Below, piece after piece: positions 1-12,600 of a DNA stretch of 64,000 nt. Each line of letters opens with the position of its first letter. Positions within the stretch are counted from its first letter, which is position 1. The notes under the pieces were generated by a model. It was given only the letters and a program-made list of their open reading frames with translations, did no database searches and had not been told where the DNA came from. Source of the DNA: Mansonella perstans. Its lineage: Eukaryota > Nematoda > Chromadorea > Rhabditida > Onchocercidae. The stretch is taken from contig JBAMDO010000201.1 of assembly GCA_037074765.1 (NCBI GenBank), forward strand, positions 1 to 64,000. The letters run 5' to 3'. Both the position numbers and the translations under genes were made by a program.

Positions 1-165
1 AAATAAAACATTGGAAAAAGATGAAAAGGAGAAAGGTTCGCAAATAAAACATTGGAAAAAGATGAAAAGGAGAAAGGTTCGCAAATAAAACATTGGAAAA
101 AGATGAAAAGGAGAAAGGTTCGCAAATAAAACATTAGAACAAGATAAAAAAAGAAAAGAAAGGCT
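1..165. repeat. 41-bp minisatellite at the window edge
   Basis: Three near-identical 41-bp units (1-41, 42-82, 83-123), each starting AAATAAAACATTGG and ending GAAAGGTTCGC, are followed by one decayed unit to about 165. The array may extend beyond the left edge of the window. It lies just 3' of the minus-strand gene that ends at 240. 41 is not a multiple of 3 and stop codons interrupt it, so it does not look coding. Confidence 0.9.
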
Positions 166-239
166 AACAAGTTTGTTAACATTGTCGATTTCATTGACGA
201 AAAAGATTTTATCAGTTCAAATGATAAAATTTTTTTTGA

Positions 240-695
240 CTATTCAACACAACGCCAATTATTATGTGTTCCATACTCATTCCAACATGTTGCATAATTA
301 TCGCTTACTGACCAATAGCCATCAATAATAAACGTAAATTCATGACGACCCGATGGTATATCAATCCAAATACCAAATTTATCACAATCATTATTGCTCA
401 GCTGTTGTTGACATCGCAAAAAGCATTCCCAATTTACGAAACTTCCCTAAAATTTAAGTCTAAATTAATTTTGCAAAATTTTATCATCAGCACATCTTAA
501 TCATTATAAATATATCTATCATTGAGTTAAAAATGAAAATTGCAGTAAAATTCTTGAAATAATTCAAAACTGATCTGAATTGCTTCAAATTAATTCAAAC
601 ATACATTTAACAGTACAATTTTAGCTCCTGGTGCTTTAATTTCAAACCATATTCTTCGATAATCTTTCACATCATCATTCGTTAAACTTTCATTC
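240..695 (-). other. C-terminal AMPK-beta-like CBM48 (exons 28-29)
   Basis: The exons read IWFEIKAPGAKIVLLN, GSFVNWECF, then IWIDIPSGRHEFTFIIDGYW and WNEYGTHNNWRCVE before the stop. This is the AMPK-beta glycogen-binding pattern: hydrophobic strand, GSFNNW, L(P)xGxHxYxFxVDGxW, then GTxNN. Four of six AMPK-beta carbohydrate contacts seem kept: the W of GSFxNW, the W of DGxW, and the T and N of GTxNN. The usual Lys is Thr and the usual Leu is Tyr. The domain ends the protein, as in AMPK-beta-like E-set modules. Confidence 0.82.
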
Positions 696-3600
696 CTAAA
701 ATTGAACCATTAATGTTTCATTTCTAAGATTGAAACTTAAAAAAAAAAACGAAAACTTAGATAAAGCAAAATGAGAAAAATGATAATTACCATTGTGCCA
801 GACAGCATTTGTACTTATCACTAACGGATTGCTTCTTGATCAGGAATATATCACTCAGGAAATTTTTTATATTACGAAGCTGGTACATTTCATCTACTCT
901 AAAAAATTACAATGTATCAGTTGTGAAAAAAAAATTTTAAATATTTGCCAAATTTCGATTTATATAAAAATTCATTTTTCAAAAAACTATGATATGTTAA
1001 GTGATGCAGTGGATAACAGATAAAAATCAACGATTAATTGCAATTGATAATCATTATCAAATTATCAGCTAGCAAATTAATGTCAGTAGTGATAAAACTG
1101 ATAAATCTCTGAACTCAAGTAATTTTTGTTTTGCCTGTTCCAATAGCCAATCCTTATGTGCAATATCAGCTTCTAATTCACCGATTCTAAAAAAAAAAAT
1201 AAATAAATTTTAAAATTATTCTTTTTATGCAAAAGTTTTTTTTCATAAATGAAGTTTTTGTCAATTTTTAATCACTAATTAAATAAAAATAACTTTTTTT
1301 CACCACTTAGATCATAGGTAACACTGTTGCTGTTACTTTATTTGCTTGTTATATCCAGATGTATTCTGCCTTTTGAAATTTTGAGCCAAGAATTTTTATT
1401 TTGCAAAATAAATAAAAATTAATCAAATTTAGCCTAATCATTTAAAAAATACTTGCAAAAAAGAGAATTGGAACTTAATTCAAATTCAATCAAAGATTAA
1501 TTAACAAATTACTCATTTAACAAAATTCTATTCCATTACTTCAATTTTTAAATTATGAAAAGAAAAAAAAAATTTTTTACTTCCATTTCGCATCATTCCA
1601 GTACTGCGTTACTTCACCTAATTGCCATTCCACCTTACTCTTTTCATCTTTTAATAAATTCTCAATTTTTTTCATTTCTTCTAATTTACACCAATCAATA
1701 GCACCATTCTGCTGAAAATTTGTTACAATAATTTACAAATAAAAAAAATTTTAAATTAATTTACTTAATTAATTAAAAATTAAGTTCAAATTTTTAAATT
1801 TTAAATAAATAATAATGAATTGTATTTTTTTAATATTAACAAATATTAGATTTTTAACTTAATTAATTTAATATGAAATATGCCATGGTATATATAGGTG
1901 TACTGTTATTTGAATTAAAATTTTTAAATTTAAGTAAATAATAATAAATTGTATTTTTTTACCTTTTCCTGCAACATTTTAAATTCATTTTTCAACTGAG
2001 TATTTTGTTCATGCAGATCGGAACATTGAATGCGTAATTCATAATCCTGATTTGCAACACGTTCTTTAAAAAGCCATATTTCTTCATCTGTTCGACACTT
2101 TTCATCTTCAAGATTTTTTATCTTCTCATACGTCATCTGTAAATCATTCTCCAATCGTTTTACCTGGAACAATAATCACTTCATTAATTTTCATCAATTA
2201 AGAAAAAGGAATAGGTATTGTAAATTATTAGATAACAAATTTAAATATAATTTATATTTTTTTTGAAAAAAAACATAAATAAACTAAACAAAAATCCGAA
2301 TGAATTATTTGATTTATTTAATTTCAAATTTTTGAAGTTTTTTTGAATTTTAAAAAGTAACACTTTATTTAAAATTTGCTAATTTGCAGTAATTATGGAA
2401 GGAAGTTTAAGTGATCAATTTTTTAGCATACAGCTATGAAATGTATGATAAATATGAAGCAACCAACGATACCTTTGATTTGCTTATTGGCTATTTCTTA
2501 TAATTTTATTATTTAAATTAAAATTTTCAAATTTTTTAATTTAAATAATAAAATGCATTTATTGTAATGTGGAGTAGTGTAGTAAATTTTAGCAAATTAG
2601 AGAAATTTTTTTGAAATATTTAAATTTTAATTAAAATTAATCGATATATTTTCTTTTTATAGAGCAATCAAACCCAAAATATAGTTGTTGAAAATATTAA
2701 TAAAGTTTTTTTTATTTTTTTTTTGTAAAGTAAAGTAGCATTTGTAATGAATAATAATATACTTTTTATTATTTGCATAGCAAATATAATGAAATAAAAA
2801 TTTTATTTAAATACGAATTCGTTTGTTTTTTGTTCCAAAATATACATTCAAAGAAATTGGAAATGAAAAAAACTTATTTACTTAATGATAGAAAATTTAT
2901 TTGCTTAATAACTACACAATGTTTAATTTTCGTCTTATCTTTTGTTAATCAAATAACAAAAATCATTTTTTTTCCAATCAGAATTGTTAATAATTTACCT
3001 TTTCCACTAGCTCATATTTTTCACGATTCAAAACAATTATTTCGGAGGTTAATTGACTATATTCATCGGACATTATATGATGATCAATTCCATGAGATTC
3101 TTAAAATTTAAAAAAAATTTCGAAGTTTGAATATATATCCTTTTGTAGTTTAAATTGATAAGAGTAATGAAGAATGTATAATGCATATCAAATATACTAA
3201 TTTAATGATAATAGACTGAAATTACAATACAATACAAATCCAGAAACTCTTGAAATAGTTTTTTTTTTTGATTAAAGTTGTAAAAAACTAAAATGTAAAA
3301 TGGTTTGTAGTGAAAGAAGTTTTGAAGTGAATTGATTTCTTTTTTTTTTTGCTTTTATACTTTCGTTTTTGTCTTCATTAAAATTAAAAAACTAAGATAG
3401 AAATAATTTAACATACGTATGATAGGGGTTGTCTGTGATATGTCACATTGTTGTTGATTAGCTAGCATATAAGTGTATTCCTGAAATTAAATTATTTTTT
3501 TTTCATTGTGGGAAAAATATTCACGAATAATTATCAAATATCTTAATTATGCATTTTGAAAAAAAAAAAAAAAAAACAACGATTAGATAAATTGAAGTAT

Positions 3601-6600
3601 ACTGCATTATTATTTGGATATAAAATGCTCTATTGATTTTTAGATTTTTCGATACACTCAAAGAAAGTTTATTCAGTTTACCCAATTTTCATATATCCGC
3701 GGTAAAATATTCAAAAAAAAGTTAATGAAGCATCAGAATTTTTGTCACCAATTTATTATTTATTTAATTTAAAAAATTTGAAGTTATTTTTAATCTTTTT
3801 TTTTTACTTTTGTTTTCATTTTAATTTAATTGCCTCCTTCAAACGCAATAATCATCATATCTATTGTATGTGTGACACAAAAAAAAAAGTTAAGACGAAA
3901 AAAATAAAAATTAAAATTATCGCTATCATTTTTTTCATGCATTTCCTTCTTATATTAAAACAATTCATTCATTCCATACCTCTTTCAATTGTTGCAATTT
4001 CTCATCTTGAAATTTCACATATTCTTCCATATTCAAAAGTTTTGCTCGTAATGTTGGTAATTCCAATGCGGAATCCTAAAATAGTTCTTAAATTAAAAAT
4101 GATGGAATGACCGAGAGATCGCAAAAAAACGAGACAATGCTAAGCAACTAATGTTAAAAAGCATTCCAGTACCAGTGTGTAATTTAATTGTGGAATTAAA
4201 TTTGAAAGTCGAATACCTCATCTGAAATCATTTCTTCTTTGCACGAAGCATCAATAGTTTTTGATTTCAATTTAGTTATGCTAAAATTAAAACAAAGATT
4301 TGATTAATATTACCAATGACAAAAAGTTTCATGTATTCGAGAAAAGATGAAAGTCACATTTCTTTATATGACTGTTAATTTTAAATTGAAATGTGACTGT
4401 TGAATTTAAAATTGATGTTAAGATTTGCATCACTAAACAAAAAAATAATTTGACATAGAATAAATAAAAGATCACTTATTGTGAGACTGAGCATTTTTCT
4501 CACTCATTGCAATGGTCAGTTTGGTCAGTTCGACTTTGCTTAATTTTGCTTCCTGTTGTGCATCGCTCAGTGCTATTTCAAGATTGGCTATTCTGAAATT
4601 TATTATGGCGTATGATAGCAATTTAACAGAAGTGCTTTTCGAAAAAACGAATCAAAAATATATTGGTTAAATTTGAATTTTGATAATAATTCATCACTTC
4701 GACCAACCGATTCACTTGGCTCACTAAGGTCATTTATCATAAGGGTCATCATATAAAATGTCTATTTTATAAATTGTTTAAATTTTAATTTCTGCTAATA
4801 ATTCGCTTCAACACATAAAATGATCACTTGAATCGATAATTGCAATCATAAGATTTTTGCTGCGACAAATTGTCCTTAATTAAGATTATTGAATGTAAAA
4901 ATCCTGACTATGTATTTAAAATATTTAATTGAAATATGAATTATGTACTTAGTATCAGCATCCGTAAGCCATCGCTGATATTCGGTAACATTCGATTCGT
5001 TCTCGCCCGTTATCCTATTCAAATTATCAATTATCCTATTCTTTTCATCGATCACATCTCTGAGGTTTTGAATTACATCATGCAAATTCCTGCAATATAA
5101 ATCATTTTGCTAAATTGAATCAAAAATTTGCTAAACTTAGTGAAATTAACAAAAATAGCTTCAAATGTTTTAAAATGCAAAATACAAGGGCAATTTGATC
5201 AATTCATACTAAATTTTTCTATGATTTATGAAATGATAAATAAAAATATCAAAAAATAATGAATTATAATAAATTGATTCTTCTTTCAATTTATTTGCCT
5301 TTCTCTCTCCAAATCACTCTTTCCCTCTAGAAAAAACAAACAAACAAACAAATCTTTTTATTCGTAAAATTATTTGCCAATATTTTGAACAAAAAGACTT
5401 ACATAATTTCTTGTTTTTTTTCGGCATTTTCCGTTGTAAACTGTTGCAACAGATTATCCTTTTCGCATAATTGAATCATCAATTCGGTAGCATTATCATC
5501 CTTAAGTGAAACAAATAATCATTTCAATATTATACAGTAATTATTTCAATGTTATACAGTAACCATTTTGATGTTTTCCAGTAATCATTTCAATGCTATA
5601 CGTTCATTGCAGTATAATACAGCCATCATTCCATTATTAATCGTAAAAATAACGGTAATCTTACTGATACGTCTCTCATCGTCAACCTCATTTTTTTGTG
5701 GAAAAATGATGACTTTCTGGGTATTTCTGAGTTAATATACCGTAATCTTAAGTAAACCGTAAGAATTCATAAAAGTTAATTAAATTAAATTAATGCTAAT
5801 TAAATTAGCATTAATTAGACAAGGTTTAATTAGAAAACAAGCGCTTTTATAACTTCACAGATTGATAAACTGTTCTTAACCTAAAAATGACTATGAATTA
5901 TCATTACTCAAATAAGCTGATTTTTTTTGCGCCTAACGCAACGGTAATACTTTAATTGAAAATGAATAGTATTACCATATATTGAATGTAACTAAATATT
6001 ATTAGTGAAATGCACTTTGTAGATGAATACGAATTAATTTCTTATGCAAAAAGAAAATAGGATATCGCTTAAAAAAATTATCCTAAAACATTTTTTTGAA
6101 ACAAAAATCAGTCTAATGCTAGCATTTAGTACTAAAAGATATACCATATCAAATTTCGCCTACCAGTAAGACGGAGTAAAATTACAGTAGTATTTCACCC
6201 AAAAAATGCGATACCGTAATATGATGTACTGTATCACAAATGCTACCATATAGTGCGACAGGGTACATCGACTACAAATGTTAAAATATTTCACCGCAAT
6301 CAATATTTCCAAAACTTTTTTTACCTCACTGAGAATTTTCATTCCAGGTGAGACAAGATGAAGATTGTCAACTTGTTGCTCTAAAGAATTACGTTCTACT
6401 TCAATAGCACACTTTTCATTAATGACTGTTTGCTCTTTCTGATCAAATAATATCGACAGCTCTTTGTACCTGAAATAATTATTCTCGAGATTTTCAGCTG
6501 GTCTCAGATATTCATATCGATTACTGTAATTACATCGACTAATGTAGTGCTAGAGAACTAGAAGTGATGAAATGAAGTAAAAATGAAGAATACGAATAAA

Positions 6601-9600
6601 AACTGGCATATACATATGTGTCGTTGTGAACGGCTTTGAAAAATCAAAAAATGCTGAGATTTGGGATAAAAAGTACAGAACGATAAAGACGGTAGATGTG
6701 ACAAATCCGTTCATTTATGATAACCGAAAGAATTATCGGTCATTTACAAATAAGCATTCATCATTTCCATCTAATCATTCAGAATTCATCAATGAAAAAA
6801 GATAAACAAATTTAATAAGTAATTATGACCGTCTCAATAACTAATACTCTCATCAGAATTTATTAGCTTTTGCAAATTTAGATTGTTCCGGTATGAAATT
6901 TCACAATAAGATAAACGCTATTTAATTGCCATCTATTAGTCTATTAGCCGGATTTGCAACTTTTGGTAGATGCTTTTTGTGCCTGTCTTCAAAAAGAAAA
7001 TCAAACAAATTCCGTTAGATTCCTCGGCTATTTGGTCGTCAATGACTGGAATATTTAATCCTATTCAAATAACCACGTTAAGAAGCTATTATTTTGCATT
7101 TCCTATTCAGCATTTCCGGAATATAGTTTGATTATATAAAATATTACTGCATCTAAGAAGGAGATATCCAGAAATATTTCTTAAAAAAATTTGCATTATG
7201 GAAATTGGAAGAATTTGATATACTCCAGAAATACATTTATACTGCACCTACTGTGCGTGTACTAATTTATTAATTTGATTAATTTATATATATTTCATAA
7301 AATCGAAATAGAAATCCAGAAGCTATCCGAAAATGGGGAAATAAATTCATGAGAAGATTGAGCAAATAAATTTAGAAGAAATTGAAAAACAGATTATTTG
7401 AAGAGTAGTGAAAAGTAATCCATTCATTCTATTTCTTTTTTTTTTTTTTGAATGCCAGAAATTACAAATCAGTCAGTGTCGATTTTTTTCAAACGTGATT
7501 TATAAAAAATTCATTTTTATAATTATATAACTATTTTGTTCTGTCAAAAACTCAGTGCTACTTTGACCCGTAAAAAATAATCACATGTACAAAGTAAATT
7601 GTAAGTATCTTTCGATAGTAGACGTAAGACATCAAAAAAAAAAAGCGCATTGAATGATTAATTATAAAATTCAATCATATTTCTACTGCTCAAATATCGA
7701 AAAAAGATGAAAAACCAACTTTTCACTTAACTCAGATACTTCATTTCTCAAATTATGAATTATGTTCGCATCGTTTGCTTTCACGCACGTCAATTCATCT
7801 TCAAGCTGAGTGATTCTATAAATAAAGCAGAAGAAACAAATGATGGGATTAAATGAATGAAGATTCGGAAAAATTTGGAAAAATCTTCCTGATTTGGAAA
7901 AAAAAATAAAAATTATAGTTGATAAAAAATTATATTAAATCAATTCATGTCACCACTTAATCCATGTCACCTAAATTAATCTAAGCAAATAACAATTGCA
8001 ATAGGTTTAAAAAGTGAAATATATTTGAAATTTGAAAGTAATACAGAAACAAAAAAAAAAATTTTCTTTCAATCATTTTTCTAAGGTTAAATTCAAATTT
8101 TGCATTTTCATTTTGTTCGAGATTACTTACATAAATTAATTTAAAGTTATATTTAAATTAAAATTTACTTTTGATTAGCATCTTTTAAACGTTGTCGTTC
8201 CTCATTAAGAAACCATTCAGATTCACAGTATTTCTTACGTATACGCACGAGATCAACGTTTTTTTGCTCCAAACTATCACGTAATTCAGCAATCATTACT
8301 TCATGTTCACTTAATTAATTGCTCGCAAATAAAATTAAAAATTGATATTCCCAAATTGAGAACTTAACTTTTCTCTATTCCATTAAATATAATAGGAATA
8401 CTTATTATTTTAATGATGATATGAAAGTTTTAAAATTAAGACACTGCGAAACATACATTCATATTACACAAACATACATAAATACACACACATACATACA
8501 TACATACATACATACATACATACATACATGCATACATACTTGCATACATACATACGTACATACATACATACATGCATACATACATACATACATACATGCA
8601 TACATACTTGCATACATACATACGTACATACATACATACATACATACATACATGTACATGCAAACAAATACACATACATAGATGATGATATTTAAGTTCA
8701 AAGATATGGTTTTACAGTGGAATGTCTCAAAATTGCACTTGACTTAAAAGATTATTATTATTATTTCTAGGTCAAATGCCACTTTTACTAAATGGAAATA
8801 CTAAATTAGTTTGCCTTGTAAGTATAATTAAAAAGGGCTACCATAACGGCAGTTTCAATTGGAAGTGTTACTGTAATGCAAAATGTTACTGTAATTACGT
8901 TGCAGTGTTACTGTAATGTAGCTGTCACTGTAATTTTACCAAAATACAAAAAAAATTAATCAAATATACTATTCTAAGTTATTTTTAAAATAAATTTAAA
9001 AATTAATAGCCATGATTAAATTTTACTAAACTTGAAATTTTATTTTGAACATAACTGATAAATAAAGACTAACATTTTTAATCGGCTATCATCGTATGCT
9101 GTTGTCGTTCGTACTGCTTTCTCTGCTTCAAGTAATTTAATTTCCAATTCGAATATTCGTTCAAATAGCTGTAAAAATATTTGAACAATCTTCTCCTATT
9201 TTACTATGTTGTTATCCATACCCTTACATTCCGTTAGTGCAAGTGAATTTTAATTCACAACAATATCTGTTAGTTAACATGGATGAATCATAAAGGTACC
9301 CGATTTTTATCAATTCCTATCAATTCTGATTTGTTTCCATCAATCCGTATTGGTTTCGAATTATTTTTAGCAATTCCTATCCGTTCCGCCCGGTTCCTAA
9401 CAACTTCTACCTGTTTCGAACTACTTTTTTCAATTTCTGTCGGTTCCGACATATTTTTATCACTGTCTATCGATTGCAGTGTATTTTGATCAGTCGATTC
9501 CAATGTATTTTGATTAATTTCTATCTGTCCCGAGTTTCGTTCATCAATTTCGACGGATTCCGTTTCATTTTTATCACTTGCTGTCGGTTCCAATTTGTCT

Positions 9601-12600
9601 TCATCAATCCGCATTAGTTCCGGTATGTTTTCGTCAATTTCTACCGAGTTGTTCTTATCAATTTCTGTCGATTCCGATTCTATCCCGGTAGAATCGATTC
9701 TGATTCTACCGGGATCCGACTTATTTTTATCAGTTTCTATCGCTTCCAGTTTGGTTCCATCAATCCGGATTGGTCCCGGGGTGTTTTCGTCAATTTTCAC
9801 CGGTACTGAGTTGCTCTTATCAATTCCTGTCGGCTCCGTCTTGTTTTTATCAATGCCCGTTGGTTCCGAGTTGTTTTTCTCAATTCCTAATCTTTCCGAG
9901 TTGTTTGCATCAATTTCTATCTGTCTCGAGGTGTGTTCATCGATTTCTGGGAATCCCTTGTGTCCATCGATTTCTGGAGATCCCATTTGTCCATCGATTT
10001 CTGGAGATTCCATATGTCCATCGATTTCTAGGGATTCCGACTTATTTTTATCAGTTTCTGTCGGTTCCAGTTTGTTTTCATCAACCCGTATTGGCTCCAA
10101 ACTATTGTTATCAATTTCTGTGGGTTCTGATATATTCCCATCAGTTTCTATCTGTCTCGAATTGTGTTCATCGATTTCTGGGGATCCCTTGTGTCCATCG
10201 GTTTCTGGGGACTCCTTATGTTCATCGATTTCTGGAGATTCCATGTATCCATCGATTTCTAGGGATTCCATGTTTCCATCGATTTCCAGGGATTCCGACA
10301 TATTTTTATTAGTTTCTGTCGGTTCCGATTTATCATCAACAAACCGTGTTGGCTCAGAGCTATTGTTATCAATTTCTGTGGGTTCTGATATATTCCCATC
10401 AATTTCTATCTTTCCCGAGCTGTGCCCATCGATTTCTGGGGGTTCCCTGTGTTCATCGATTTCTGGGGATTTCATATGTCCATCGATTTCTAGGGATTCC
10501 GACTTATTTTTACCAGTTTCTGTCGGTTCCAATTTGTCTTCATCAATGTGTATTGGCTCCGAGCTGCTGTTATCAATTTCTGTGGGTTCTGATATATTCC
10601 CATCAGTTTCTATCTGTCTCGAGTTGTGTTCATCGATTTCTGGGGATCCCTTGTGTCCATCGGTTTCTGGGGACTCCTTATGTTCATCGATTTCTGGGGA
10701 TTTCGTATATCCATCGATTTCTAGGGACTCCGACTTATTTTTATCAGTTTCTGGTTCCAATTTGTCTTCATCAATCCGTGTTGGCTCCGTTATGTTTTCG
10801 TCAATTTTCACCGACACTGTATTATCCTTATCAATTTCTGTTTGTTCCAAGTTGTTTTTATCGAATTCTGCAGATTCCGGCTTATTTTTATTAGTTCCGA
10901 TCGGTTCCGGACTGCTTTTCTCAATTTCCATTCGTTCCGCTTTGTTTTCATTAATTCCTATCTGCTTGGAATTGCTTTTTTCATTTTGTACTGATTCCAA
11001 TTCAACTACTTCTGCATTAACTTTATTATCATTATTTTCTTCCACAATTTCTGGATGCTTTAGAAAGAGCAAATTTAACATTTGCTCTTTTTCAACCAAT
11101 TTTCCAGCCAATTCATTAGCTCTGCAATCGGGCATGCAATTATAAAAATTTTTTTAATTTCCTCTTAATTTAGAACATAGCCAAAACTTTGCATTTGTGT
11201 AATGTATGTATAAATTAAAAATTAATTAAATTTCAATTGTTTTCGTCATTTTAAATCTTCACTTCAAACAATTATCACATTGATCAAATCGATCTATCTC
11301 TTGTTTTCTCTTTTCTTATCACTATGGATTATTAGTTTAATTTCAATTAATTCCCCATCATTATAGATTCACAAATTACAATTTCAATAGCAATTCATTT
11401 ATTTTTGTTGAAATTTTACCTATTATTAGCATTTTCAAGCCATCGATGATACTCGGCAAGTTTCCGCTCCATTTCATTTCGTTCTTTCGTTAGTTCATTA
11501 ATGCCATCGTTCTTATCACTAATTTCGTTATGCAAGTTTCCATTTAACTTGCTACAAAAATAAAACTGGTAGAAGAATGATTGATAAGCTAATTGAGAAG
11601 TGATAATTAAGAAGCCAAATATTTAATTCATTTTCACAAATCGTTTAATTTGCAAAATTTGATTTTGTTAATTGCTGAATTATTTTTTGAATTTAATAAA
11701 AATCGCGCAGTGTTAGAAATTTCTCCTTTTTTCTGTTAATTTGTAAGGGGAAATTAATTTTGATCTAATTAATCAATTTCGAAACTCTTAATTAAATTAA
11801 TTATCAAATTTTCAACAAGAAAAATCTTCTTAGTCGATAATCGATTTAATGAATATTTAAAGTCCAAATGATTAAAATTAAATTTTATATATTTTTTTTT
11901 AAGAAAACAACTTAATGAATATGATCTAAAACAAAAAAAAAAGAAATCAATCAATCAATGAAATGAAATTTGTCCAAAACCTATCGCTCGTATCCTTTAA
12001 ACATTGTTTCTTCTTATATTCTTCATTGTTCCATTTCAAATCGTTGAACTGTTTATTCAGTTCATTGGCTGTAACAATTTTCTCAGCCAATTCGTCACTG
12101 GGCCATTGCTGTTGTAAATTTTCGTATTCCTGAATAAAAATTATCACTAACAAAAAAGATTGCATTTAATTAATCTTTATAAACACAGTTACACACTTCG
12201 TTTGTCATTTTATCATTTTAATTGTTTGTTGCTACTATTTTCTTTTTTCACAATTTCACATACTTTTGAAGTTTCAAAAAAGAAAGGGAAAGAACTTTTA
12301 AATGATAATTTTCAAATTTTTTAAATCATTCTTTTTTCTTTCTATCTTCTGTAGTACAGTGGAATGAAACAAAAAAAAGATCAAAAATCAAATTTCGATA
12401 CAATCTTAGATTTTTGGCCCAATGGTAGTGTCGTTTCGAATTGTAATTTCGATCTCGCATTGAGGTTCGCTAATGTTTTTGCTTTATTTCTTTCAGCATC
12501 CAGTATTTTTTCTAAATCTTTGATCCTGAAAATATCTTGAAAATTTCTTTAGGGGGAAAAAAAGCTTCGAATTTAACTTTGATTTATAATCTTTTAATTT

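Noticed and set aside
8421..8701. Overlapping His/Thr/Tyr- and Cys/Met/Val-rich frames on both strands
   Set aside because: They are translations of the (CATA)n microsatellite inside an intron.
9595..11145. A 516-codon open frame on the plus strand, rich in Ser, Ile, Leu and Phe
   Set aside because: It is antisense to the acidic repeat exon. The repeat unit has no stop in several frames on either strand, so openness follows from the repeat. The minus strand carries the spliced, phase-consistent frame.
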